From Pectobacterium brasiliense (GTDB lineage Bacteria; Pseudomonadota; Gammaproteobacteria; Enterobacterales; Enterobacteriaceae): a DNA stretch of 64,000 nt. The DNA lies in assembly GCF_016950255.1 (NCBI RefSeq), contig NZ_JACGFN010000003.1, forward strand, positions 310,001 to 374,000. Direction: 5' to 3'. Shown here one piece after another: positions 16,576 through 26,129 of this stretch. The translations under genes were made by a program, and so were the position numbers. The number at the start of each line of letters is the position of its first letter. The first letter of the stretch is position 1. Below the pieces are notes generated by a model, which ran no database searches, had not been told where the DNA came from, and worked only from the letters and a program-made list of their open reading frames with translations.

Positions 16576-18633
16576 ATGGCAAGGTGGATGGATGCGCTGC
16601 GCCGTTACGGCTGGCTGGTTTTACTTGGATGGAGTGTTTTAGTTCAGGCAAACGCGCTGGATAATACGTTTATCCCCGGGGTTAGCGTTGCGCCGGGAAC
16701 GACGGCTGCTCACCAGACGGCTGATGAACGTATCTTGCTGTTTGATTCGCAGGCTCGCTTCCAGACGGATGGCACCATGCTGGTGGATGAGACCATTCAG
16801 GTTCAGTCGACCGGCGAGCAGATCAAGCGAGGGATTTTCCGCACGCTTCCGCTGGTCTGGTATCGGCAGGATGGCAGTACGTTCCGGCTGGCGTACCAGA
16901 TTACACAGGTGCTGCGAGATGGCGAGCCGGAACGCTACAGCATCGATCAAACGGGCGAACAGATTAAGGTATTGATTGGTCGCACCGATCGTCAACTGCA
17001 ACCTGGAGTCTATCGCTACCGTATTCAGTATCAGGTGAGTAACCATTTCAGCCGCTTTCCCGATTGGGATGAGCTGTATTGGAACGTCACCGGCAACGGT
17101 TGGAGTTATCCAATAAATCAGGTACGTTTTCGCCTGTATCTGCCGGAGCAAGCCGCGTTTCTCTCTGCCAGCGGTAAAGACACACGCCTGCAATCGATTG
17201 ATGTCTATACCGGTCCGGTGGGCAGGAAAGGTGACAACGCCCGTATTCTGGCTGATGGCAGTATCGAGACGCTCGCGCCGCTGCAGCCGGGGGAAGGTGT
17301 AACGGTCGCCTACACCTGGCCACGGAGTATTCTGGCTTCCGCCCCTGCACCGCAAGAGGATTCCCTGCTGGGGAATTGGCTCTCACCCACATTGAAAAGC
17401 GGGATACTGTGGTTTCCTCCCTTTCTGATCGTGGCTTACTACCTGTTTTGGTGGAGTAAGCATATAACCCCCCTTGGCTTAACGAAACCCGCAGTCATGC
17501 CGTTGTATAGCGTTCCCAATGGCATTTATCCCGGCTATGTACGTTACCTCTGTCAACGAACCTACGATAACGTGGCTTTCTCCAGCGATGTCTTGGATCT
17601 GGTTGCCAGGCGTGCGATTGCGCTGACAAAAGTCATCCATAAGCCGAGAAAAAACCGAAGTGGTATGACACAGAGGCGAGAAGAGCAGTGGCTCACTCGC
17701 TTACCTGAAAGCGGGTCTGTGAAGCTGACTCCTGAGGATAAACAGCTCCTCAGCACCTTGTTTCCCGGCAAGACGAAGAAACTGGATATTACGGAAACCA
17801 GTATGCGTTCGGTGCCAATGCAGAAGGCGCGTAAGGCTCAAGAGGCGCATTATGAAAAAATGCACCCGACGCTGTTTTTATCGAGTGCAGGAGCCGTGAG
17901 AGTGGGTCTTGCGCTAAGCCTGCTGGTTCCAGTGCTGTACGGTTTTTTCTTCAATCTCTGGACGGCAATAAGCACGGTTATCTGCATGCCTTTCCTTCTG
18001 TTCAGTATGATGCTGTGTCTGCAATTACTGAAATACGCACGCTATTCCGCACTGCTAAAGAATAGTGAGAAAAGTAAAGCCTCGCTTTTTCTGGTGGTGG
18101 CCGGGTTTCTCTTTACGCTGCCGTTTGGTCTCGGACTGTTTCGCTTACTGACATCGTCTCAACTGTCGACAGACTATCAGGGAGCCTTATCGGTAAGCCT
18201 GTTACTGTGTTTGGGGTTCTTCTGCATTGTCCCGCGTCATACCCAGAAAGGGCTGAATGGCCTGGCCGTAGCCAAAGGGATGACCTTGTACCTCCGCGCC
18301 GCAGAAGAGCGCCGTTATGAGACGCTGTATCCGCCCGATGAGCAAGTGACGCATTTTGAACGTATGCTGCCTTATGCGCTGGCGTTGGGCGTGGGGGAAA
18401 CCTGGGCCAATACGTTTGCTCAGTATCTGAAAAGCCACCAAATGGTCTCTGACGTGTTCTCCAGTACGCAGTGGGGCGGTATTTCCCAGTTCAATAGCGC
18501 GTGTAGCGCCTCGTCAAAGACGGTGGTGAGCTCCGGCTCTGGTGGGGGAGGCGGCAGCTCCAGTGGTTCAGGCTCTTCCGGCAGGGGATCGTCGGGAGGC
18601 GGTTCCGGCGGTGGTGGAGGTGGCGGGTGGTAA
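16576..18633 (+). CDS. DUF2207 membrane protein with Gly/Ser-rich tail
   Basis: 685 residues from the ATG at 16576 (GGAG 8 nt upstream; a longer frame from 16525 overlaps lemA). A signal peptide (YGWLVLLGWSVLVQANA) is followed by an extracytoplasmic DUF2207 beta-rich domain at about 35-260 (VDETIQVQSTGEQIKRGIFRTLP), a membrane segment near 275-295, a cytoplasmic part, and further membrane segments near 435-545. The last 30 residues are almost only Gly and Ser, a feature of this family's C-terminus. Function is unknown; the LemA partner is immediately upstream. Confidence 0.85.
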   Translation: MARWMDALRRYGWLVLLGWSVLVQANALDNTFIPGVSVAPGTTAAHQTADERILLFDSQARFQTDGTMLVDETIQVQSTGEQIKRGIFRTLPLVWYRQDGSTFRLAYQITQVLRDGEPERYSIDQTGEQIKVLIGRTDRQLQPGVYRYRIQYQVSNHFSRFPDWDELYWNVTGNGWSYPINQVRFRLYLPEQAAFLSASGKDTRLQSIDVYTGPVGRKGDNARILADGSIETLAPLQPGEGVTVAYTWPRSILASAPAPQEDSLLGNWLSPTLKSGILWFPPFLIVAYYLFWWSKHITPLGLTKPAVMPLYSVPNGIYPGYVRYLCQRTYDNVAFSSDVLDLVARRAIALTKVIHKPRKNRSGMTQRREEQWLTRLPESGSVKLTPEDKQLLSTLFPGKTKKLDITETSMRSVPMQKARKAQEAHYEKMHPTLFLSSAGAVRVGLALSLLVPVLYGFFFNLWTAISTVICMPFLLFSMMLCLQLLKYARYSALLKNSEKSKASLFLVVAGFLFTLPFGLGLFRLLTSSQLSTDYQGALSVSLLLCLGFFCIVPRHTQKGLNGLAVAKGMTLYLRAAEERRYETLYPPDEQVTHFERMLPYALALGVGETWANTFAQYLKSHQMVSDVFSSTQWGGISQFNSACSASSKTVVSSGSGGGGGSSSGSGSSGRGSSGGGSGGGGGGGW

Positions 18634-18700
18634 ACATCATCAAGCACCGTGCTTTGGGGCAATGTTTCATCTGCGATAAATAATAAGGAAAAATAGAAAA

Positions 18701-20407
18701 ATGACGGACAGGCATTCAAACGAAACCGGGGTATCACCACAAGACGACCTGCCGATGCGGGACGAGTCGCTTGCGGCAATCAACAAATGGTTTGATACGC
18801 AGGAGCAAAGGGACGGGCTCGATGAGATTATATCGCGAACGACATTGCAGGCGGGCATCCATCACGATGTGATACTGGATTATGCGCCGGGCCACACGAA
18901 GATATCCCCGGAGTCGAAGCGTGATGCCGACGGGCTGTATCCCGGTAGTCGCAAAGGCGCGTTGAGCGTCGCGCAAATACAGGAAGAGGTGATTCCGGCA
19001 CTGACTCAGACTATCGCGCAGCGAGTTGAGAAACTGGCCGATACGGCGCTGATTGACTACCGATTTTGTTTCCGTGCCGTGTTCCCGGCAATCGAAGGTC
19101 GCCTGCTGGTCACGCTATTTACGTTCACCAACGAGGTGAAAAAACAGAGGCTACTTGAGTCTATCCACGTCTATACCGATCGGTATCTTACCCACGGTAG
19201 TGCGCCGACGGAGCCGCTGCAAACGTTCTTTCTGGCTCGTCACCTGCTTGATGTACAGCTCTTTCCCTCGCAGGATATCCGCTGGATCATGACTCAGTTT
19301 GAGCGTATTCAGCAACGAAACTCAGGACAGGCTGAATTATCAGAGCATCGACGCAATATTGTCGGCGCATTAAAAAAGTGGGTAGAGCCGCAATTTCTGT
19401 TGCGGTATTGCGACGTGCCCCAGCCTAAGCAGTCCTTTCAACCGGTAATCTATACCCTTAAACCCGGAATCAGTTTGGATTGGCAGGATTCACAACTGCT
19501 TCACCCCGTCGAGCTCGTGCTCTATGCGGCAGTCATGATCCTGCGTTATGAGCCTTCCTACAGTAAGTCTCAGGCGCTGGAATATCTGGATATCGCGAAG
19601 CAGTTGGGCTACCCGCGTGCAATCAGCATGATGGAAGAGGGAAGTGGTACGTTTGAGAAAGCGCAGATTAACCTGAAGAACGAATCGGTGGAATGCGTGG
19701 CGAATGATGTGTTTTCTACCATCACGATTCGTATTCGTCAGGAAAGCGCCGAAGCGTATGAGCAGGCTCTGCTTTTCATTACGCGCTTACTGACGCTTGG
19801 TTTCCCAAAGAGCTACAAGATCATCCTGAAATCGTCGGTGCGACAGTACCTTCCTATCAAGGGGCTGGCAAAATCAGATACCCATCGTTTTTTTGCTAAC
19901 GCGTTGCAGTATGCATCGAACTATCCGCTTCTTGAGGATTATGCGCGTACTGCGATTGAAGAATTTGAATGGTACGCCGATTCGGAAGGCGAAAAGTGCT
20001 GTATGCCGGGAAGCTATGCGGTATTTGGTCTAGGTCTGACCGAGTCGGGATACTTCCCACTCGTCAAAGATTACATGGAAAGTGTGGATGATGAGCATCA
20101 ATCGGTACAGGATGCCTTCATTCGTGCATTTTTTGATAAGCATAGCGTGACGGCGCAGAACGTGGCGACGCTGGTTGCCTGTCTGAGCCATGCGACAGAA
20201 AGCCTAAAGTTGAATATGTTGCCCGCGCTAGAGAATGATGCGTTGTTCGAACAACTGGTTGAAGCAGTGCGGATGCGGGAACCCGCCGTGATAGAACATA
20301 TTTTGTATCTCATCTGGGGCAACACTAAAAAGCTCGCTGCACTGGTGAAAAAATTGGAAGCGAAGCGCGGCGCGCTACTGACGTCGCTCATTCAGGCTTC
20401 TGCCTAA
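18701..20407 (+). CDS. Large cytoplasmic protein of unknown function (possibly DUF6138)
   Basis: 568 residues with no signal peptide or membrane segment. It is mostly helical with repeated segments such as ALEYLDIAKQLGYPRAISMMEEG that recall a TPR/Sel1-like array. A single motif near 55-85 (ILDYAPGHTKISPES) stands before a long helical body. I think it resembles the DUF6138 family, but this is from memory and uncertain. It follows the lemA/DUF2207 pair by 67 bp with AAGGA before the ATG and no terminator between, so it is probably co-expressed. Confidence 0.65.
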   Translation: MTDRHSNETGVSPQDDLPMRDESLAAINKWFDTQEQRDGLDEIISRTTLQAGIHHDVILDYAPGHTKISPESKRDADGLYPGSRKGALSVAQIQEEVIPALTQTIAQRVEKLADTALIDYRFCFRAVFPAIEGRLLVTLFTFTNEVKKQRLLESIHVYTDRYLTHGSAPTEPLQTFFLARHLLDVQLFPSQDIRWIMTQFERIQQRNSGQAELSEHRRNIVGALKKWVEPQFLLRYCDVPQPKQSFQPVIYTLKPGISLDWQDSQLLHPVELVLYAAVMILRYEPSYSKSQALEYLDIAKQLGYPRAISMMEEGSGTFEKAQINLKNESVECVANDVFSTITIRIRQESAEAYEQALLFITRLLTLGFPKSYKIILKSSVRQYLPIKGLAKSDTHRFFANALQYASNYPLLEDYARTAIEEFEWYADSEGEKCCMPGSYAVFGLGLTESGYFPLVKDYMESVDDEHQSVQDAFIRAFFDKHSVTAQNVATLVACLSHATESLKLNMLPALENDALFEQLVEAVRMREPAVIEHILYLIWGNTKKLAALVKKLEAKRGALLTSLIQASA

Positions 20408-20476
20408 TCGTAAACGTAATGAAGATAATAATCGGGGTGAGGCCGAAGGTGCCTCACTCTGCTAAGGAACGTGCTT

Positions 20477-21403
20477 ATGACCGCTATTCTGCTGCTGGAC
20501 TCGCGGGCCGATGAGATTGGCTCTGTCTTAAACCATGCGACACCAGAGCTTGAGCTGGTGCTCTCGAACGGTACGGCAGAGCAGGCCGCAAGCTGCCCGA
20601 TTTGGCTTGGTGAACCTGATACCGCTGCCGCATTGCTGGCTCAGGGAGCCAAACCAAAGTGGCTACAGTCGACCTGGGCAGGGTTCAAACCGCTGTTGGC
20701 TGATGAGTTGCCGCGTGATTACCGTTTAAGTCGTGCCGTTGGCGTGTTTGGGCAGCCTATCGCCGAATATGTGATTGCCTATATGCTCAGGCATGAACTG
20801 CGTCTGGGGGAACGGCAAATCAGTCAGGAAGAACGGCGCTGGGATCACCGTTTACCAGGATCGCTGGCGGATAAAAACGTGCTGATTGTCGGTGCGGGAG
20901 AGATCGGCTGTGAGGTCGCAGGTTTTCTACGGCCGTTTGGCGTTGAGTTATATGGCATCGTCAATACGCCGAGGCAGCAGCCTGATTTTAGACGGATCAT
21001 GAGCTTAGCAGAGTTACTCGCTGCGGTACCGAAGGCCGACTATGTCATCAATCTCCTTCCTGATACTGCGGCAACCACCGATATCTATGATGCCCGTCTG
21101 TTTGCTGCCATGAAGCCTTCGGCGCTGTTCATTAATGTCGGGCGCGGTAGCGCCGTGGTGGATGATGATTTACAGGCAGCGCTGCGTGATGGACAGATTG
21201 CGGGCGCAGTGCTTGATGTATTCAGGCAAGAGCCGCTACCGTACCGTCATCCATTCTGGAACACTCCGAATCTGACGCTGACGGCGCACATTGCGGGGCC
21301 AATGGTGCCGGGGCTAATGGGACGATTATTTCTGGAGAATCTTGTTCGCTTCCAGGCTGATGATACGCTGCGTGGCGAGGTGGATTTTAGTCGCGAGTAC
21401 TAA
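20477..21403 (+). CDS. D-isomer-specific 2-hydroxyacid dehydrogenase, GhrA-like
   Basis: 308 residues from the ATG at 20477, 8 nt after AAGGA; the GTG at 20471 is too close to it. The NAD-binding part has VLIVGAGEIGCEVAGFLRPFG, then INLLPDTAATTDIYDARLFAAMKPSALFINVGRGSAVVDDDL, a conserved acid in VFRQEPLP and the catalytic His in LTAHIAG. This fits reductases of glyoxylate, hydroxypyruvate or related 2-oxoacids. It lies 69 bp downstream of the orphan gene and is followed by a long hairpin. Confidence 0.88.
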   Translation: MTAILLLDSRADEIGSVLNHATPELELVLSNGTAEQAASCPIWLGEPDTAAALLAQGAKPKWLQSTWAGFKPLLADELPRDYRLSRAVGVFGQPIAEYVIAYMLRHELRLGERQISQEERRWDHRLPGSLADKNVLIVGAGEIGCEVAGFLRPFGVELYGIVNTPRQQPDFRRIMSLAELLAAVPKADYVINLLPDTAATTDIYDARLFAAMKPSALFINVGRGSAVVDDDLQAALRDGQIAGAVLDVFRQEPLPYRHPFWNTPNLTLTAHIAGPMVPGLMGRLFLENLVRFQADDTLRGEVDFSREY

Positions 21404-21424
21404 ATAATTATTGAGTAAATTATC

Positions 21425-21468
21425 AATGAGCGAGTTAATTATATTTGATAATAATTAACTCGCTCATT
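21425..21468 (+). terminator. Long perfect hairpin after the dehydrogenase gene
   Basis: AATGAGCGAGTTAATTAT pairs perfectly with ATAATTAACTCGCTCATT, an 18-bp stem with an 8-nt loop starting 21 bp after the stop. It is AT-rich and lacks a clear T-tract, so it may serve as RNA protection as well as termination. Confidence 0.65.
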
Positions 21469-21624
21469 TAAAAGATTTCATTTTAAATATTTTTGTAAGA
21501 TTTTATTGAGATCATACAGCGTGTCGGTGTAATACTACGTCCGCTTAACGTTCACTATTCGTTAATTATTAAATAATAAGTCTGCGTTCTATTTTAGAAT
21601 CCTCAAGGATAAGGAAATATTGGG

Positions 21625-23103
21625 ATGAAATACCATAGTTTAAATCTATATCTTGCAGCTGCCGGATTGGCGTTCTGCATGGGGTCAGCGATTGCTGAAA
21701 CCAGCGTTTCTGTCGAAGTGAAGGATATTGGGAAACTGCAAAAGAAAGGCACGGTTTCTGTATTTGATGCTCCTAATAGCATACAAGCGCATGCTGCAAG
21801 TAATTATAAATTTCACAAAGCGGAAAATGAGGGGGTTGTTGTTATTGCTCCCAATGCACCAGCTGCACAGGCTGATGCAAAAAGCGCACAAAAAAAGCCG
21901 TTATCAAGCAGTCAGGCTCTGGCCAATGACAGCTCATTCACCCCGCTGTGTCCGACTCTTTCCGTAAACTCTATTTATACGCTGGACGGGCTGCAAAGTG
22001 GAGGCAGCGCCTGTTATCACTTTGAAATCACTCAGCGTGCTAAGACAACCGCCTTCGTCGTAGGCATGAGCCCTGAAACAGATATTGCGCTTAGCTTGAT
22101 GCGGGATGATGGCCAGAATAATGTGACGGCAATTAATTATTCAAACCAAGCGGGGAATGCTGATGAGGCTACGTTGGATTTAACGCCACCGGGGCATTAT
22201 TACTGGTTTATGGAAGCCAATACGGCAGATGGTTCTGCTTTTAATTTTGGTGCCATTGTTAATACGAACGTTGATGCTTATGAGCTGAACGATATTCCCT
22301 CTTTAGCCTATCCCTTGTCCGATAGTCTTAGAGAAATTGAAGGTAACTCTGATAGTGATTCTGATGCGGATTACTACGTATTTACCGCAACCCGTGGCCA
22401 GCATGTTTTACTTCGCTTTGATGGCATAACAAGTGGAACAAATAATAACTGGTTACTGGCGTCTTCCACTGATGGTGGTAATACCTGGACAACCCGTAAT
22501 GCCGGACAGGAAATTACGATCATCCCTTCTCAGCCGAATGAGAAAATTTTGGTGAGAGTGTTGCCTAATCCATCAAGATTACCGACGGTGTCTCAGAAAT
22601 ATAAGCTAACTTTAGGCTCCAAAATTGTCAGGTTTAGCCATTCTGTTACGGGGGAAAGTACCGTCCTGCGTATCCCAAGTTCTGCACCGACAGCTTTTGG
22701 TTTTATGACCACGCAAGCCTATCGGGATGTTACCTGGGGAGTGACGATGGCGGACTCCACCGGCGCGGGTATCCCCAATATTGTGGCGATTCTTATACTC
22801 GACCAACGAGAAAACAACGGTGAGCTAGAGTTTAATGCTGCCAATGCTCACGGAATAATCACTGATGCAAACGGCAACGCTTCTGGGTCTGTGAAATTGG
22901 ATAACTGTTATGCTGATTACACGACACAGTTCCAGGACTACAGTCAGGGCTATATTAATACGTGGAGAACAACCTACGATGTGGGTGCATGGCGTATTGA
23001 AGTCCCGGCTCAGAGCGGTGTTGGTGTGGGAGGTAATGTCTCTACTCACGTCACATTTGGACACATCTGTAAGCAAACGTTGTTGAAAAGCGTAAAATCC
23101 TAA
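21625..23103 (+). CDS. Exported protein of unknown function with PPC-like beta domains
   Basis: 492 residues. A Sec signal peptide (LYLAAAGLAFCMGSAIA) ends near residue 25. A low-complexity Ala/Lys stretch (about 75-95) leads into two beta-rich domains resembling pre-peptidase C-terminal (PPC) modules, the second with DSDADYYVFTATRGQHVLLRFDG. The C-terminal third (ADSTGAGIPNIVAILIL ... GHICKQ) may be an Ig-like sheet. It has no protease active site. Single genes of this kind are often cell-surface or secreted factors. It stands alone, with 221 bp upstream and tRNA-Gly copy 3 downstream. Confidence 0.65.
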   Translation: MKYHSLNLYLAAAGLAFCMGSAIAETSVSVEVKDIGKLQKKGTVSVFDAPNSIQAHAASNYKFHKAENEGVVVIAPNAPAAQADAKSAQKKPLSSSQALANDSSFTPLCPTLSVNSIYTLDGLQSGGSACYHFEITQRAKTTAFVVGMSPETDIALSLMRDDGQNNVTAINYSNQAGNADEATLDLTPPGHYYWFMEANTADGSAFNFGAIVNTNVDAYELNDIPSLAYPLSDSLREIEGNSDSDSDADYYVFTATRGQHVLLRFDGITSGTNNNWLLASSTDGGNTWTTRNAGQEITIIPSQPNEKILVRVLPNPSRLPTVSQKYKLTLGSKIVRFSHSVTGESTVLRIPSSAPTAFGFMTTQAYRDVTWGVTMADSTGAGIPNIVAILILDQRENNGELEFNAANAHGIITDANGNASGSVKLDNCYADYTTQFQDYSQGYINTWRTTYDVGAWRIEVPAQSGVGVGGNVSTHVTFGHICKQTLLKSVKS

Positions 23104-23125
23104 TACGCATAAGCCAATGAAATAT

Positions 23126-23152
23126 CAGGCCGCCTTAACTTCAGGCGGTCTG
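23126..23152 (+). terminator. Hairpin after the exported orphan
   Basis: CAGGCCGCCT and AGGCGGTCTG form a 10-bp stem with one G-T pair and a 7-nt loop, 22 bp after the stop. Confidence 0.6.
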
Positions 23153-23402
23153 GTTGTGGAGGTGGGCCTATAGCTTTGCCTCCACTGCGTTGGTGCTGGT
23201 TAAAACTGGATGGTAAGGTTTTCAGTGAAAAGGGCTTGCCACGTAAAGTTGATTGGTACATAATGCTGACCGTCGAATCATATTGTTAGTAAATAGTGAT
23301 TAAATTCATTAGGTTACACGTGATTTGACAGGGTTTGGTCAGTCTTAGTTTCAGCACAGTTTGCTTTTTGCTGAAAGTAAAAGACAATAAATCCGATTCT
23401 CT

Positions 23403-23479
<77 letters not shown>

Positions 23480-23703
23480 TTATTGTTCTATAGATGTCCA
23501 TTAACGTCTGTAGCCTCTTGATTCAACAGGGTAATCGCTCTGTTGAGCATCCAGCGAAATCCGCTGAAAACCACCGTCAACCACGCCGAAGTAGTACACA
23601 AATTAGTACACGACAATCGGGTGAACGGCGGGTGCGGATTGTTTGCTGAGTCGCTTCCCTGTGCGCGGTACACCTCTCTTCAACCCTGAAGGAGGCAACC
23701 CCT

Positions 23704-25038
23704 ATGGCGTTAACCGATGCCGTCGCCCGGCAGGCCCGCACCACCGGCAAAGCCTACACCCTGAACGATAGCGAGGGGCTGTCGCTGTTCGTGACCGCCA
23801 GAGGCACGAAGAAATGGCACTTCCGTTTTTCGTTGCAGGGCAAACAGCAGCGCATTTCCTTAGGTTCCTATCCTGAATTTTCCCTTAAACAGGCGCGCCA
23901 GCAGCGCGACGAACTGCGCGCGCAGTTGGCCGGGGGCGTCGATCCGCGCAGCTATCGCCAGCAGTCCAACGCTGCGACGCAAAATACCTTTGATGCGGTG
24001 TTCCGCCAGTGGCGCGACTTCAAGGCGCTGAGTCTGGAGAGCGGACGGCAAAGCACGCTGTCGCAGATCGATCGCATCTTCGCCAAAGATGTGCTGCCGT
24101 CGCTGGGCGACCTGTCGATTTTCGACGTGGAGCCATCATATATTCTGGCGGTTCTGCGCCGGATAGAGCAGCGCAAGGCGTTTACCACCGCTGAGAAAGT
24201 GCGCACCTGGCTGAACCAGCTATTCCGCTACGCCAAAGTGGAAAAGGGCGTGCGCTACAATCCGGCTAGCGATCTGGATATCGTAGCCGCGCCCCGACCG
24301 CCGGTGACGCACAATCCCTTTTTACGCATGGATGAATTGCCGACGTTTCTGCGCACGCTGCGCGACTACGGCGGTCAGGAAACGACCAAACAGGGGTTAC
24401 GGCTGCTGTTGCTGACCGGCGTACGTACCGGCGAACTACGCCTTGCCGAACCTGACCAGTTCGATCTCAAACGCGGGTTGTGGATTATCCCGCCCGCATC
24501 GGTCAAACAGTTGCAGGTGAAAATGCGCCGTGAGGGTAACGGCGTGCCGCCGTATGTGGTGCCGCTGCCGACACAGGCTATTGATATTGTGAGGCAGCTT
24601 CTGGCGTTGCAGAAACACCGCCCGGCGCAGCGTTACCTGCTCGCCCACCGCAACAATCTGCAAAAGCGCATCAGTGAAAACACGCTTAACGGCGCATTGA
24701 AGCGCATGGGCTATGCCGATCAACTGACCGGCCACGGCATCCGGGCGACGATCTCGACGGCGTTAAACGAACTCGGCTATCCGAAAGAGTGGATCGAGGT
24801 GCAGCTATCCCATGCCGATCCGAACAAGATCCGCGCCGCCTACAACCATGCGTCTTACGTTGAACAGCGGCGGATGATGATGCAGGAATGGGCCGACCGG
24901 CTGGATCGGTGGGAAGCCGGGGAACCGGTGGCGAAAACCGCAGCGACGCAGGGCGTCGGCGCGTTTGGCATGGCGGCGAACAGTCGGATATGGCCTGCTG
25001 AGGGCTCGCCGTTGTTACGCGAGGTTATTTTGCGCTAA
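23704..25038 (+). CDS. P4-type tyrosine recombinase (island integrase)
   Basis: 444 residues. The N-terminal DUF4102 arm-binding domain (residues 1-85, with GLSLFVTARGTKKWHFRF and ISLGSYPEFSLKQAR) is followed by a SAM-like core-binding domain (about 95-195) and the catalytic domain with R241 (TGVRTGELR), H344 and R347 (GHGIRAT), H370 (LSHAD) and Y380 (AAYNHASY). All catalytic residues are present. GGAGG precedes the ATG by 8 nt. It starts 225 bp after the tRNA and is expected to catalyse insertion and excision at the tRNA-Gly 3' end. Confidence 0.95.
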   Translation: MALTDAVARQARTTGKAYTLNDSEGLSLFVTARGTKKWHFRFSLQGKQQRISLGSYPEFSLKQARQQRDELRAQLAGGVDPRSYRQQSNAATQNTFDAVFRQWRDFKALSLESGRQSTLSQIDRIFAKDVLPSLGDLSIFDVEPSYILAVLRRIEQRKAFTTAEKVRTWLNQLFRYAKVEKGVRYNPASDLDIVAAPRPPVTHNPFLRMDELPTFLRTLRDYGGQETTKQGLRLLLLTGVRTGELRLAEPDQFDLKRGLWIIPPASVKQLQVKMRREGNGVPPYVVPLPTQAIDIVRQLLALQKHRPAQRYLLAHRNNLQKRISENTLNGALKRMGYADQLTGHGIRATISTALNELGYPKEWIEVQLSHADPNKIRAAYNHASYVEQRRMMMQEWADRLDRWEAGEPVAKTAATQGVGAFGMAANSRIWPAEGSPLLREVILR

Positions 25039-25043
25039 GCGGC

Positions 25044-25313
25044 TTATCCCTTTTTCCACTGAACGGTTTCGCCTTCATATAATTTCAGGATGAGTTCTGC
25101 GAAGCCGTCATCGACGGTGTAAAAGTAACTTTCAGGCACATTAAGAACGCGGGCAAAGGCGCACATCATTTCGAAAGTCGGGCGGTGTGTGCCGCTTTCA
25201 TACTGAGAGACGCGCGACCGTGCGGTCGCTTCTTCAATGCCCGCAAGCACGCCCAATTTTTCCTGCGTCATTTTGGCACGTAAACGGGCCACTTTAAGGC
25301 GAGTAGGTAACAT
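25044..25313 (-). CDS. XRE-family repressor, first of a tandem pair
   Basis: 89 residues from the ATG at 25313 (MLPTRLK); a longer frame to 25355 has no counterpart in the paralogue. The HTH is TQEKLGVLAGIEEATARSRVSQYESGTHRPTFEMMCAFARVL, followed by a short FYTVDDGFAELILKLYEGE tail. It is about four-fifths identical to the next gene upstream. The stop is 5 bp from the convergent integrase stop. It probably represses island genes. Confidence 0.85.
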   Translation of the reverse strand: MLPTRLKVARLRAKMTQEKLGVLAGIEEATARSRVSQYESGTHRPTFEMMCAFARVLNVPESYFYTVDDGFAELILKLYEGETVQWKKG

Positions 25314-25415
25314 ACTGGCACCATTAATCATCCGTAGTGATGCCATGTTTAGCATTGCTTTACATATGAGTTGCTTAGAGTCCCTGAACAGGCGTGGTTT
25401 GCCAAAAAAGAAGGA

Positions 25416-25679
25416 TCAGAGGGTGTGTGTTTTATATTGGCGATAAAGATCGAGCAGAATTTCCGCAAATTTGTCATCGACGGTATAGAAATAGCTTTCT
25501 GGTACATTCAGCACCTTCGCAAAGGCGCACATCATTTCAAATGTCGGGCGATGTATCCCGTTTTCATATTGCGAGACGCGTGAACGCGCGGTTTCCTCTT
25601 CGATCCCCGCCAGTATTCCCAGTTTTTCTTGAGTGAGATGCGCATTAAGCCGCGCGGATTTAAGCCGTACAGGAAGCAT
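25416..25679 (-). CDS. XRE-family repressor, second of a tandem pair
   Basis: 87 residues from the ATG at 25679; a TTG two codons upstream is possible. The HTH is TQEKLGILAGIEEETARSRVSQYENGIHRPTFEMMCAFAKVL. It is nearly identical in the HTH to the downstream paralogue but differs in the C-terminal tail (FAEILLDLYRQYKTHTL). It is divergent from the Ner-like gene, with about 105 bp between starts, in the arrangement of a phage lysogeny switch. Confidence 0.85.
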   Translation of the reverse strand: MLPVRLKSARLNAHLTQEKLGILAGIEEETARSRVSQYENGIHRPTFEMMCAFAKVLNVPESYFYTVDDKFAEILLDLYRQYKTHTL

Positions 25680-25784
25680 AGTCAACGCCGTGGCTGGATA
25701 TTGACTTGCTGTTTAGCATTACTTAACATCGTAGTTGTTTAGAGGTGCTGAACATTTGGCGATAACGGCATAGGGGAAGGGAAG

Positions 25785-26030
25785 ATGGACGGTAATGACT
25801 GGCATCCGGCAGATATCATTGCGAGTTTAAGAAAACAGGGAACAACATTGTCGGCGATTTCCAGAGAGGCGGGATTGGCGTCGTCCACGCTGGCAAACGC
25901 GCTGACGCGGCACTGGCCGAAAGGCGAGCGCCTGATCGCCGAAGCGCTGAATAAGCGCCCTGAAGAGATCTGGCCTTCGCGCTATCAAAACACCGGGCGC
26001 GGACGGGGTAGGGTAGGGAAGCCGGATTGA
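25785..26030 (+). CDS. Ner/Nlp-like DNA-binding protein
   Basis: 81 residues. WHPADIIASLRKQGTTLSAISREAGLASSTLANALTRHWPKGERLIAEALNKRPEEIWPSRY is the Mu Ner/SfsB (Nlp) winged-helix family, which represses early phage promoters. The tail (NTGRGRGRVGKP) is basic. AGGGAAG lies 9 nt upstream of the ATG. Together with the divergent XRE gene it probably forms the control switch of the island. Confidence 0.88.
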   Translation: MDGNDWHPADIIASLRKQGTTLSAISREAGLASSTLANALTRHWPKGERLIAEALNKRPEEIWPSRYQNTGRGRGRVGKPD

Positions 26031-26086
26031 AAATCAACTTAGCAGGGATTTACGAAACTTTACATTTTGCACGAATGGATCTCGGC

Positions 26087-26129
26087 GCTCCCTAACGGAT
26101 TTCTATGGAATGGGAATCCGTTAGGGAGC
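26087..26129. repeat. 15-bp perfect inverted repeat
   Basis: GCTCCCTAACGGATT and AATCCGTTAGGGAGC are perfectly complementary with a 13-nt spacer. It starts 57 bp after the Ner-like stop, so it may be that gene's terminator or an island control site. There is no T-tract. Confidence 0.6.
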
